A stretch of 17,134 bases of DNA, from contig JAKBXD010000023.1 in NCBI GenBank assembly GCA_021840785.1, positions 1 through 17,134 of the forward strand, given 5' to 3'. The notes under the pieces are model-generated. The model was not told the DNA's origin and did no database searches. It saw only the letters and a program-made list of their open reading frames with translations. Below, piece after piece: positions 1 through 7,282 of this stretch; position 1 is the first letter of the stretch; the number at the start of each line of letters is the position of its first letter. Made by a program: the position numbers and the translations under genes. The stretch comes from Pseudomonadota bacterium (GTDB lineage Bacteria; Pseudomonadota; Gammaproteobacteria; Acidithiobacillales; Acidithiobacillaceae).

Positions 1-1084
1 CCCACATGTCGATGACGTGGGTGAAGCCGCGGGCAAATTTTTCGGCATGGTAGGCCACATCGGAGGCAAAGTAGGTATAGGCGCCATTGTCGCGACGCAA
101 AACCCGGTCCTTGTCGTCATCAAAGGCAGTGGCGCGGAACCAGAGGGCGCCCTCCTGGGTGTAACAATGTCCGGCTTTTTCGAGGGCGGCGACGGCAGCA
201 TCGACCGCACCCGTATCCATCAGGCTGCGCTCGGAATACCAGCGCTCGTAATGCACACCGAAGCCCTCCAGATCCTCGCGGATGTCGGCGAGAATCTCGT
301 CCAGTCCGGCGCTGTGCAGGGTGCGATAGTCGGCACCGAGGGACTGCTTCAGGTGGGCGATGAGGGCGTCGATGGCGATATCACCGTCGCTCATCTCGGG
401 CAGGTTCGGCAATCCGGCCGCCGCGTGCTGTAAGCGGTCGCCGACCTGCTCCCGGAGATGCGCCGCTATTTCGCCCACATAGTCGCCGCGATAACCGTTC
501 TCAGGGAAGGGCCAGGGCAGCGCCCCGGCGGCTTCGAGATAGCGCAGGTAGACGCTGGCCGCGAGAATATCCATTTGCCGCCCGGCGTCGTTGACATAGT
601 ATTCACAAAAGATGTCGAAGCCGTTAAAGCGGAGGATATTGGCGAGGCTGGCGCCATAGGCGGCGCCGCGCCCATGCCCGACGTGCAGGGGGCCGGTGGG
701 GTTGGCGGAGACGAACTCCAGTTGCAGGCGCTGGCCGACGCCATTTCGGTTGGCGCCGAAGCGCTCTTTTTCGGTACGTACCCGGTGGATGACGGCGTGA
801 AAGGCGGCGGGCCGCAAAAAGAAATTGATGAAGCCGGGGCCGGCAATCTCGGTGCGGGCAATCCATTCCGAGGCAGGCAGGGCCGCGACGATATCGTTGG
901 CGATGTCGCGGGGCTTGCGTCCGACCGCTTTGGCGAGGAGCAGGGCGATGTTGCTGGCGAGATGGCCATGTTCCACCTGTTTGGGGCGATCCAGCTCCAG
1001 GGTGGCGGGAATCCCTGGGATGCTGCCCTGGGCGTGGAGTTGTTGAAGCGCCCCTTGCAGGGCATGGCTGACAAATGCTTTCAC
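1..1084 (-). CDS. argS: Arginyl-tRNA synthetase (N-terminal part; gene runs off the window)
   Basis: Class I aminoacyl-tRNA synthetase that charges tRNA-Arg with arginine in the cytoplasm. About 361 codons are present of a family length near 580. The reading frame is open from a GTG at 1084-1082 to the window edge. It starts [13 protein letters not shown], the additional N-terminal domain of ArgS. The class I signature follows at about residues 123-137 ([18 protein letters not shown]), where HVGH is the HIGH motif that binds ATP. The last visible residues ([20 protein letters not shown]) are the typical catalytic-domain segment ahead of the KMSKS-like loop, which lies outside the window. GTG is chosen because the family N-terminus begins there and an AAGGT purine stretch sits 6-7 bases upstream. 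The gene is divergent from mscS, with 102 bases between the two starts. Identification is very secure; only the 3' end is missing. Confidence 0.96.
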   Translation of the reverse strand, partial: MKAFVSHALQGALQQLHAQGSIPGIPATLELDRPKQVEHGHLASNIALLLAKAVGRKPRDIANDIVAALPASEWIARTEIAGPGFINFFLRPAAFHAVIHRVRTEKERFGANRNGVGQRLQLEFVSANPTGPLHVGHGRGAAYGASLANILRFNGFDIFCEYYVNDAGRQMDILAASVYLRYLEAAGALPWPFPENGYRGDYVGEIAAHLREQVGDRLQHAAAGLPNLPEMSDGDIAIDALIAHLKQSLGADYRTLHSAGLDEILADIREDLEGFGVHYERWYSERSLMDTGAVDAAVAALEKAGHCYTQEGALWFRATAFDDDKDRVLRRDNGAYTYFASDVAYHAEKFARGFTHVIDMW

Positions 1085-1153
1085 AGGGCTACCTTATGCA
1101 CGAAATTTTTGCTTTAGTGTAACGCAAGCCAGCGCTTTACGGCAGGGGTTGTT

Positions 1154-1166
1154 GTATCTTGGATAC
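1154..1166. promoter_or_regulatory. Small inverted repeat in the argS/mscS divergent spacer
   Basis: A perfect 5-base inverted repeat with a 3-base centre, GTATC-TTG-GATAC, lies about 20 bases upstream of the mscS start. It could be an operator or part of the promoter region. No -10/-35 pair close to consensus could be placed with confidence in this 102-base spacer. The repeat is short enough to be chance. Confidence 0.15.
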
Positions 1167-1186
1167 TGTACTGGAGCCGAGGATCG

Positions 1187-2113
1187 ATGGGGATGCGCAT
1201 AATGCATGATTATCTGGGAGGTTTCTGGCACTGGTTTACCGCCCCGTGGACGCTGCCCGGGGGGATGATTGTCGAGCCCATCGGTATGGTTGAATTTCTG
1301 ATTATCCTGGTTTTTTTATGGTGGGGGGCGGCCTGGGTGCGGCGATTCACGCGCCGGGTACTGAGCCGGCAACTGGATCATGCCACGGCTTACGCCATCT
1401 CGCGGCTTACCTACTACATGGTTATTGCTCTGGGCATTTTCATTGCCCTGCAGACAATCGGCGTCAATCTCAGCAGTCTGGCTCTCTTGGGCGGTGTGGT
1501 GGGTGTCGGTCTGGGTTTCGGGTTGCAGAATATTTTCAGCAATTTTGCGTCCGGACTCATTTTGCTCTTTGAACGCAGCATCAAGGTAGGCGACTACATC
1601 CAGATCAAAGAAAACGGCCTGCATGGCGAGGTCAAAAAGCTGGGCGTGCGCTACACCCAGATCGTGACCAACGACCATGTGGATATCCTGGTACCCAACT
1701 CCCAGTTTGTGAATGGCGAGGTGATCAACTGGAGTCTGGATGACCCGGTTATGCGGATTCATATCCCGTTTCGCGTGCCCTACGGTACCGACCGGGAACG
1801 ATTGCGGAATCTGGTCATAGAAACCGCCCTCTCCTTGCCCCTGACAGCAAGGGATGAACGTTATCTGCCGACCTTGTGGTTGAACGCGTTCGGAGACGCG
1901 GGCTATGACTGCGAGATGATCGTCTGGGTGGAACGGGCGGGACTGATACGTCCCGGCGGAACCCGCGCCAAATATAACTGGGCACTGGCGGATGCCCTGG
2001 AGCAGGCGGGCATCGAAATACCACGCCCGCGTCAGGAGGTGGTGGTGACGCCTTCCCTGGCGGCGGCACTGGCCACTACTGTGGAAAACTCGTCCTCTTC
2101 CTCCTCCACATAA
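1187..2113 (+). CDS. mscS: Small-conductance mechanosensitive channel, MscS family
   Basis: Inner-membrane channel that opens under membrane tension and releases solutes during hypo-osmotic shock. The 308 residues are close to the 286 of E. coli MscS. There are three membrane segments, at about residues 34-52, 66-88 and 93-127. The third has the pore-helix pattern of small residues (LLGGVVGVGLGFGLQNIFSN) followed by FASGLILLFERSIKVGDYI, the entry to the beta domain. The soluble vestibule follows, with VPNSQFVNGEVINWS and an alpha/beta C-terminal domain. The chosen ATG has GAGG four bases upstream (1179-1182); in-frame ATGs at 1193 and 1202 are alternatives. The protein ends in six serines and a threonine encoded by a TCC-rich repeat. 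The 3' end overlaps the oppositely transcribed MFS gene by 82 bases. The MscS family is certain; which paralogue type it is remains open. Confidence 0.93.
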   Translation: MGMRIMHDYLGGFWHWFTAPWTLPGGMIVEPIGMVEFLIILVFLWWGAAWVRRFTRRVLSRQLDHATAYAISRLTYYMVIALGIFIALQTIGVNLSSLALLGGVVGVGLGFGLQNIFSNFASGLILLFERSIKVGDYIQIKENGLHGEVKKLGVRYTQIVTNDHVDILVPNSQFVNGEVINWSLDDPVMRIHIPFRVPYGTDRERLRNLVIETALSLPLTARDERYLPTLWLNAFGDAGYDCEMIVWVERAGLIRPGGTRAKYNWALADALEQAGIEIPRPRQEVVVTPSLAAALATTVENSSSSSST

Positions 2114-3597
2114 TTGCGCGGACCATCGGCGCTGCGCAGGGCGCTGGGCGGGATGATAAAGACGTAGGCGGTAATGGCCGCTATCAGGCAGATCCACATC
2201 GACAGGCGCAGCAGGTTGTCGATGCTCAGGGTGCCCGCCTGCACCTCGATCAGGGTGTGCAGGTGTTGGGCTGAGAGCGCCACTTCCGGATCGAAACGGC
2301 TGATGTGGCCGCGCAGATGGTCGCTGGCAAGGGCGCTGTAGCGGGCCCAGTAGACGCTCAGCAGGCTCACCCCGATGTTGGCGCTGAAGACGCGAATGAA
2401 ATTGCTGGTGGTGGCTGCTGAGGGAATTTCCGCAGCACTGAGGCCGGAGAGGATAACCATGGTTAGCGGCACGAAGAGCATACCGACGCCCATGCCGATG
2501 AACAGCATCGGCCAAAACAGATCGCTCAGACTGCTGATGGGACTGAGATAAGCGCTACCGTAGGCGAAGGCAAAAATGGCAAAGCAGAGGGTCGTCAGCC
2601 GACGCAGTCCCAGTAGCCCGCGCAGGCGGTCCATCTGGGTCGACAAGGGAATAGCGCCAAGACCAATGGGAATGAGCACCGCGCTCCCCCAGAAGCCGTT
2701 GAAGCTGAGGGTTTCCTCCGCCCAGAGGGGTAGCATGGAGGCCCAGCCCATGAACATGGCCCAGCCCAGGCACAGCAGCAGCAGCCCCAGCCAGTAATTG
2801 CGCCGGTGCAAAAAGTGCAGTTGGAGCAGGGGATGGCGAGTCTCGTTTTCGCGCCAGGCAAAAAGCAACAGGAAGACGAAGGCGAACAGGGTCATTTTCA
2901 GAATGAAGGTAGAATGCCACCAGCCGTACTGCTCGCCCTGATCCAGCACCACCTGCATGCTCATCAGTCCGCCGTAGAGCAGGCCGAAGCCCCAACCGTC
3001 GAAAGGCGGCGTCAGGGGATCACCGTGATCTTTGGGAATGCCCGCACTGCCCAGAAAAAGGGCGACGCCCCAGATCGGCAGGGAGAGCAGAAAAATGCTG
3101 CGATAGCCGAGTTCCGTCGCCAGCAGGCCGCCAATGGCTGGCCCGAAGAAAAAGGGTACCAGCATGGCGTTACTCCAGAAGATGGTTACGGGGCCGTGAA
3201 ATCGGCCGGGGCTGTGGCGTAAGAACAGACTCTGGCTGAGGGGGACGAGAAGCCCCGCCGCTATACCTTGTAGAGCGCGGGACAGCAGCATAATCCAGAG
3301 ATTATCGGTCGCCACACTGATGACGGTGCCCACCATAGCCACGGTGACCGCCATCTGAAAGACGCGGCGCATCCCGAAGCGGGCTGTCGTCCAGGGCATC
3401 AGGGTAATCCCCAGTGACCAGTGAACAATAAAGTAGGTCAGGGTCCAGAGGGCATGATCGCTGCTGGTGGAGAGGCCGCCCGCGACGTAGGGGAAAATAC
3501 CCTGCACCGAGGCGCCGTCGAAGGAGCCCATACCGAGGGCGAGGCCCCCTCCCGCAAAGAGGGGCCAGGTTTTAGAAAGGGACTGTGCTGTTTCCAT
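2032..3597 (-). CDS. MFS drug-efflux transporter, DHA2 (EmrB/QacA-like) family
   Basis: Predicted inner-membrane proton antiporter of 521 residues, the usual size of 14-helix DHA2 exporters such as EmrB. Successive hydrophobic segments cover residues from about 15 to 480. A motif-A-like loop (ARFGMRRVFQ) follows the second helix at about residues 71-80. LSRALQGIAAGLLVPLSQSLF at about 104-124 matches the conserved RxxQGxGaa region. Typical EmrB proteins carry a D at the first-helix TIxNVALP region; here that stretch reads GMGSFDGASVQGIFPYVAG, so the substrate is unknown. The C-terminus is a short acidic, low-complexity tail (VEEEEDEF) translated antisense to the end of mscS. The ATG at 3597 has AAGGA nine bases upstream. 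No EmrA-type adaptor or TolC-type channel gene is adjacent, so it acts alone or with partners encoded elsewhere. A 117-base gap separates it from prmB, so it may have its own promoter. Confidence 0.87.
   Translation of the reverse strand: METAQSLSKTWPLFAGGGLALGMGSFDGASVQGIFPYVAGGLSTSSDHALWTLTYFIVHWSLGITLMPWTTARFGMRRVFQMAVTVAMVGTVISVATDNLWIMLLSRALQGIAAGLLVPLSQSLFLRHSPGRFHGPVTIFWSNAMLVPFFFGPAIGGLLATELGYRSIFLLSLPIWGVALFLGSAGIPKDHGDPLTPPFDGWGFGLLYGGLMSMQVVLDQGEQYGWWHSTFILKMTLFAFVFLLLFAWRENETRHPLLQLHFLHRRNYWLGLLLLCLGWAMFMGWASMLPLWAEETLSFNGFWGSAVLIPIGLGAIPLSTQMDRLRGLLGLRRLTTLCFAIFAFAYGSAYLSPISSLSDLFWPMLFIGMGVGMLFVPLTMVILSGLSAAEIPSAATTSNFIRVFSANIGVSLLSVYWARYSALASDHLRGHISRFDPEVALSAQHLHTLIEVQAGTLSIDNLLRLSMWICLIAAITAYVFIIPPSALRSADGPRNYVEEEEDEFSTVVASAAAREGVTTTS
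2090..2107 (+). repeat. TCC-type trinucleotide repeat encoding Ser on one strand and Glu/Asp on the other
   Basis: Six serine codons in a row (TCG TCC TCT TCC TCC TCC) end the mscS reading frame. The opposite strand encodes the acidic VEEEEDE tail of the MFS transporter. The repeat lies within the 82-base convergent overlap, so any change in its length alters both proteins' C-termini. Confidence 0.6.
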
Positions 3598-3714
3598 CAG
3601 GTGGGATCCTTGGACGTTGGCCCGGTTTAATGTTAACGCTAATATTCAGTCGCGGACGATGCTTGCTTTTCTGGAACGGGTTGCACGACGGCATAACTTT
3701 GATGCGGCGCTGCC

Positions 3715-4626
3715 TTAGAAGCCGTCGTCGGCCGTTGCCATCATTAGAAATGCACCGGAGCCGCCCGCCGGATGCTCCAGCCAGATCAGGGGCAGATCGG
3801 GACGACGGCGGATGAGGGCCGCTTCGGCATCGCCGGTTTCCACCACCAGGACGCCGCCCGTCTGCAGGTGCTGTGGCGCCTGCTCCAGCAGAGGGAGCAG
3901 GCAATCCAGGCCATCGTCGCCGGCGGCCAAGGCGAGACGAGGCTCGTGCCGGTATTCGGGGGGCAACTCCGCCATGGCCGCCGCGTCCACATAGGGCGGA
4001 TTGCTGAGGATCAGGTCGTAGCGCTGTCCATCCAATGCGGCGAAGAGGTCGGACTGATGCAGATGCACGCGGTCCTCCACGCCATAACGCCGCACATTTG
4101 CGCGGGCTACGGCGAGGGCCTCGGCGGAAATGTCCACCGCATCCACTTCGCTGTCCGGAAAGCGCAGAGCCAGGATGATGGCCATACAACCGGAACCTGT
4201 GCCGATCTCCAAAATACGCTGTACCTGCGACGCCTCTACCCAGGGCGCGAAGCCCTCTTCAATAAAGGGCTCCAGCAGGCTGCGCGGGATGAGGACACGC
4301 TCATCGACGCTGAAACGCAGTCCGGCAAACCAGGCTTCACCGGTGATGTAGGCGGTGGGGCGACGGAGAATCTCCCGCTGATAGAAGTAGTTGAGGATTG
4401 TGCTTTTCTCACCATCCAGCAGGCGGGCCGCGCCGAGTTCTGCAAGGTCTTCCGGTTCCAGATGCAGCGCCCAGGCGATCAGGGTGTCGGCTTCGGCGCG
4501 AGGTTGCTGTTGGCCCTGGCTGAAGTCGAGCCCGGCAGCGGCAAAACGGCTGGCTCCCCAACGCCGGTAATCGGTTACTGTATGCAGGGCAGTGATAGCG
4601 AGGGCAGCATATTGTTCGAGGTTCAT
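3715..4626 (-). CDS. prmB: Ribosomal protein uL3 (L3) N5-glutamine methyltransferase PrmB
   Basis: S-adenosylmethionine-dependent methyltransferase that modifies a glutamine of 50S protein L3 and aids large-subunit assembly. The 303 residues are full length. The N-terminal helical domain includes YITGEAWFAGLRFSVDERVL at about residues 93-112, the segment that separates PrmB from PrmC. SAM motif I is EIGTGSGC at 140-147, VDAVDIS at 161-167 binds the ribose, and the catalytic NPPY is at 209-212. It is followed by VDAAAMAELPPEYRHEP, the PrmB-type continuation. PrmC/HemK is the main alternative, but the whole pattern fits PrmB better. The ATG at 4626 directly abuts the TGA of the upstream xthA gene (TGAATG), so translation is probably coupled. 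It is the last gene of the rlmJ-hypothetical-xthA-prmB run. I see no strong hairpin terminator in the 117 bases that follow. Confidence 0.92.
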   Translation of the reverse strand: MNLEQYAALAITALHTVTDYRRWGASRFAAAGLDFSQGQQQPRAEADTLIAWALHLEPEDLAELGAARLLDGEKSTILNYFYQREILRRPTAYITGEAWFAGLRFSVDERVLIPRSLLEPFIEEGFAPWVEASQVQRILEIGTGSGCMAIILALRFPDSEVDAVDISAEALAVARANVRRYGVEDRVHLHQSDLFAALDGQRYDLILSNPPYVDAAAMAELPPEYRHEPRLALAAGDDGLDCLLPLLEQAPQHLQTGGVLVVETGDAEAALIRRRPDLPLIWLEHPAGGSGAFLMMATADDGF

Positions 4627-5388
4627 TCAGCCTAACTCCAGCCAGACCGGGCAATGATCGGAGCCGGTCACATCGGTGGCAATCCCCGCTCCGCGCAGGC
4701 GCGGCAGCAGACTTTCATGTATCCAAAAATAATCAAGGCGCCAGCCGATATTGCGGACGCGGGCGTTGGTGCGCTGGCTCCACCAGGAATACGTTATGCT
4801 GTCCGGGTGTAGGTGACGGAAGCTATCCACCCAGCCGGCCGCTACCCACTGGTCCAGGCAAGCCCGTTCTTCGGGGAGAAAACCGGATATTTTCGCATTC
4901 TCTTTAGGGCGCGCGAGGTCGATGGCCTGATGGGCGGTGTTAACGTCGCCACAAAATACCACAGCCCGACCGGTGGCGACCCGGGCGTTGATCAACTCCA
5001 GAAAGGCAGCGTAGAAATCCAGTTTGAAGGCGAGGCGTTCGGTATCCTTCTTGCCGTTGGGGAAGTAGACGTTATACAGGTCGAAATCACCGCAGTCGGT
5101 GATAAGCACGCGACCTTCCCGGTCGAAGCGCGGGATGCCCAGGCCCGTTGCTACCGGTCGGCAAGGCGCTTTGCTGAAAGTGGTAACGCCGCTGTAACCG
5201 GGGCGCTCGGCAACCGCCCAGCGGCTATCGTAGCCCTCCAGTAGGGTTTCTGCCACTGGAAGACGATCCGGATCGGCCTTGCTTTCCTGTATGCAGAGCA
5301 CATCCGGTTGCGTCGCCGCGACCCAGTGGCCTAAGCCTTTGCGACAGGCGGCGCGCCAGCCGTTCACGTTCCAGCTATAAAGGCGCAT
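4627..5388 (-). CDS. xthA: Exodeoxyribonuclease III / AP endonuclease, APE1/ExoA-like member
   Basis: Mg-dependent repair nuclease that cleaves at abasic sites and trims blocked 3' ends. The 253 residues span the whole EEP fold. Visible catalytic elements are N7 (SWNVNG), E35 (CIQESK), D148/N150 (CGDVN), D219 (GWRLDYF) and D244-H245 (GSDHCPV). The segment AHQAIDLARPKEN followed by SWWSQRTNARVRNIGWRLDY resembles the ExoA/APE1 branch more than E. coli Xth. I prefer the ATG at 5388: it gives MRLYSWNVNG, the family N-terminus, and has GAGAAG eight bases upstream. A GTG at 5394, two codons earlier, is possible. The upstream hypothetical gene ends 12 bases before, and prmB starts at the very next base after the stop. 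A second, dissimilar ExoIII paralogue lies at 7283-8056 on the other strand. Confidence 0.93.
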   Translation of the reverse strand: MRLYSWNVNGWRAACRKGLGHWVAATQPDVLCIQESKADPDRLPVAETLLEGYDSRWAVAERPGYSGVTTFSKAPCRPVATGLGIPRFDREGRVLITDCGDFDLYNVYFPNGKKDTERLAFKLDFYAAFLELINARVATGRAVVFCGDVNTAHQAIDLARPKENAKISGFLPEERACLDQWVAAGWVDSFRHLHPDSITYSWWSQRTNARVRNIGWRLDYFWIHESLLPRLRGAGIATDVTGSDHCPVWLELG

Positions 5389-5400
5389 AATCACGACTTC

Positions 5401-5685
5401 TCAACGCATTACCCGCACGGCCAAAAAATCCCCTTCGGTCAGTACCCGTTCCAGAATGGCGCGCCCGGTATCACCAGCGGTGCCCGCTGTAGCGAGCAGG
5501 GCGAGCCCTTCCCGCGCCGCTGTTGGGCTGATAACGCCATAGCGCAGGGCTAGTTGATAGAGCACGGCAACACTGATTTCCTGACCTGGCTGCTTGACCA
5601 GTTCCCCTTGAAACTGCGCGAGCGGCCCGCCGTAGAGGAGCAGTTTGCGCACGTGGTCGATATTGGACAGTGTCGAGGCACTCAT
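5401..5685 (-). CDS. Small conserved hypothetical protein, possibly DUF2322-like
   Basis: A 94-residue soluble protein with no signal peptide or membrane segment. From memory its pattern resembles DUF2322 proteins: an N-terminal IDHV element, a PGQE turn, YQLALRYGVISPTAAREGLALLA in the middle, and a C-terminal short strand (FLAVRVMR). That match is tentative and no function is known for the family. The start is well supported: ATG at 5685 with AAGGA six bases upstream. The gene is a real member of the operon, lying 60 bases after rlmJ and 12 bases before the preferred xthA start, and its codon use is like that of its neighbours. No catalytic residues could be named. Confidence 0.72.
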   Translation of the reverse strand: MSASTLSNIDHVRKLLLYGGPLAQFQGELVKQPGQEISVAVLYQLALRYGVISPTAAREGLALLATAGTAGDTGRAILERVLTEGDFLAVRVMR

Positions 5686-5745
5686 GAGTATTCCTTCGTT
5701 AAAACACGCGGTGACGGACCCAACGGTGGCGTTTGGTAGGTGGTA

Positions 5746-6582
5746 CTAAGCCTTGTCCGGACCCGGCCAGCCCTGGCAACGCAGGGACCACAGCCCGCCA
5801 CTTTGTGCCTCAGTGAGCAGTGGACCTAGTTCTGTCAGGGCGGCGCTAAGCGCCTCGCGCAGGCCCCAGGGCGCATTCACCACGATCAGCCCGCTGCCAA
5901 AAAGCTGTTCCCGGCCTTCCTCCGGCATCTGCAACAGTTCGCAGGTAAAAGTGGGCAGGTGCTTACGCAAAGCCTGCCACAATCTGGTGATCGTACCGCG
6001 GATTTTTACCGGGTACCAGACGAGATACACCCCTTGCGGCCAGCGCCGATAGGCGCGGATCAGGGTGTCCGCGAGGCGCTCCCATTCATCTCTGCGCTCA
6101 AAGGGCGGGTCGATCAGGACCAGACCACGTTTTTCAGGCGGGGGGATCAGGCCGAAGAGGGCGCGATAACCATCTTCGCTGAGGATGCTGGTATGCGCCC
6201 GTTGGCCCATCGCCTTGCGCAGGCGCGTTGCCACCTCGGGCTGCTGTTCGCAGAGCACCATCCGGTCGCCAGGCCGGAGTAGGGTGGCGGCAAGGACGGG
6301 GGAGCCGGGGTAGTGGCGTAACATGCCGTCATCGTTCTCATTGCTGATGATTTTCAGCCATGCACCCGCGTGTGGCAGGCTGCGCCGGTCTGCCCACAGG
6401 CGCGAAACACCGTGCAAGTGTTCTCCTTGCGCGCCTAAGGTATATTGCCCCGCTCCTGCGTGAGTGTCGATGTAAGCGAGTGGCGTGTCCTTACGGATCA
6501 GGGCTTGCAAAGTGAGGCTCAGGGCCAGATGCTTGACGCAGTCGGCGGCATTGCCGGCGTGATGATGGTGGTCGTAATTCAT
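5746..6582 (-). CDS. rlmJ: 23S rRNA (adenine2030-N6)-methyltransferase RlmJ
   Basis: Methylates the N6 position of A2030 in 23S rRNA using S-adenosylmethionine. The 278 residues match the E. coli enzyme of 280. The signature N-terminus (YDHHHHAGNAADCVKH, residues 3-18) corresponds to the YRHxFHAGNHADVLKH region that binds cofactor and RNA. DTHAGAGQY at 39-47 is the SAM-binding motif. RHYPGSP at 89-95 and LIDPPF at 156-161 complete the set; DPPF is the catalytic N6-adenine type motif, with F in place of the more usual Y. GSGLIVVNAPW near residue 233 is another family landmark. The ATG at 6582 has only a weak purine-rich upstream stretch. It is the first gene of the minus-strand operon and is divergent from the glutathione transferase gene, sharing a spacer of about 90 bases that must hold both promoters. 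Confidence 0.94.
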   Translation of the reverse strand: MNYDHHHHAGNAADCVKHLALSLTLQALIRKDTPLAYIDTHAGAGQYTLGAQGEHLHGVSRLWADRRSLPHAGAWLKIISNENDDGMLRHYPGSPVLAATLLRPGDRMVLCEQQPEVATRLRKAMGQRAHTSILSEDGYRALFGLIPPPEKRGLVLIDPPFERRDEWERLADTLIRAYRRWPQGVYLVWYPVKIRGTITRLWQALRKHLPTFTCELLQMPEEGREQLFGSGLIVVNAPWGLREALSAALTELGPLLTEAQSGGLWSLRCQGWPGPDKA

Positions 6583-6674
6583 GGCTTGTTTATCTTTCTG
6601 GGGTTGGCTTGGGGCGATGCTTTCGTCATGATAACAGATAGCCGTCCAGACTCAGTAGAAAAGGAGAGATGAAA

Positions 6675-7277
6675 ATGCGACTTTATGCTACGCGGACCAG
6701 CCCCTATGCTCGGAAAGTGCGTATCGCACTGCTGGAAAAAAACATCCCCTGTGTTTTGGAGTGGGTGGATCTCCGCGCCGCCGACCATGGCGCACTGGAG
6801 CACAATCCCCTGGGTAAGATCCCTGTGCTGGTGCGTGATGACGGCCCGGCCGTATATGACTCAGCAGTGATTATCCAATATCTGGAAATTTTGCGCCCCG
6901 AACCAGCCATCATCCCGCATGATCCGGAAGCCCGTATTGCGACATTGCGAATTGAAGCGCTGGCCAGCGGCATTATGGATAGTACGGTTGCCTGGGTGTT
7001 GGAGCAACGCCACAGTAACGATTGTCAGGATCTCGATATGTTGCAGCGTGTCCGTGGCAAGATCCTTGCCGCATTGGCGATGCTGCAGGAGGAGACGTGC
7101 GGGTGGAAAGATGTGGGAGCAGCGCCAGTGTTAAATCTGGCGCAGATTGCGACCATCGCCGCGGTCGGTTATGTCGATCTGCGCGCGCCGGATTTCTTGT
7201 TGCAATTCCCGGAATTGACGACCTGGATGCACGCCCTGCGTCAACGTCCCAGCATCAGCGCCACTGTGCCCCAGTAA
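6675..7277 (+). CDS. Glutathione S-transferase family protein (YibF-like)
   Basis: Cytosolic GST-fold protein of 200 residues. The N-terminal thioredoxin-like domain (residues 1-80) carries RTSPYARKVRIALLEK, with a serine at the usual GST catalytic position. It also has NPLGKIPVLV (the cis-proline loop) and YDSAVIIQYLE, the glutathione gamma-glutamyl contact. A helical C-terminal domain follows, with RIEALASGIMDSTVAWVLEQR and NLAQIATIAAVGYVDLR. This order and wording resembles E. coli YibF; substrate is unknown. SspA is an alternative, but the C-terminal domain does not look like it. The start at 6675 is chosen because AAGGAG (6661-6666) lies eight bases upstream. The in-frame ATG at 6669 would leave only two bases. 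The next gene begins five bases after the stop. Confidence 0.86.
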   Translation: MRLYATRTSPYARKVRIALLEKNIPCVLEWVDLRAADHGALEHNPLGKIPVLVRDDGPAVYDSAVIIQYLEILRPEPAIIPHDPEARIATLRIEALASGIMDSTVAWVLEQRHSNDCQDLDMLQRVRGKILAALAMLQEETCGWKDVGAAPVLNLAQIATIAAVGYVDLRAPDFLLQFPELTTWMHALRQRPSISATVPQ

Positions 7278-7282
7278 CTTTC

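Noticed and set aside
458..1117. Plus-strand open frames of 138 and 219 codons across the first kilobase
   Set aside because: They are antisense shadows of argS, whose HIGH motif and full domain order are clear on the minus strand from GTG 1084.
1316..2515. A 399-codon minus-strand frame spanning mscS and the end of the MFS gene
   Set aside because: It has low-complexity, His/Arg-rich composition, no recognisable domain, and covers two well-identified genes; typical GC-driven shadow.
3772..4635. A 287-codon plus-strand frame opposite prmB
   Set aside because: Antisense shadow; prmB has its complete SAM and NPPY motifs and a coupled start, while this frame shows no motif.
6583..6674. Promoter boxes in the rlmJ/GST divergent spacer (TTGGCT near 6604, weak -10 near 6628)
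   Set aside because: Promoters must exist here, but the -10 match is poor and spacing ambiguous, so I could not place one with confidence.
7022..7282. Upstream in-frame extension of the second exonuclease III
   Set aside because: It lies entirely within the GST gene in another frame; the family N-terminus begins at GTG 7283.
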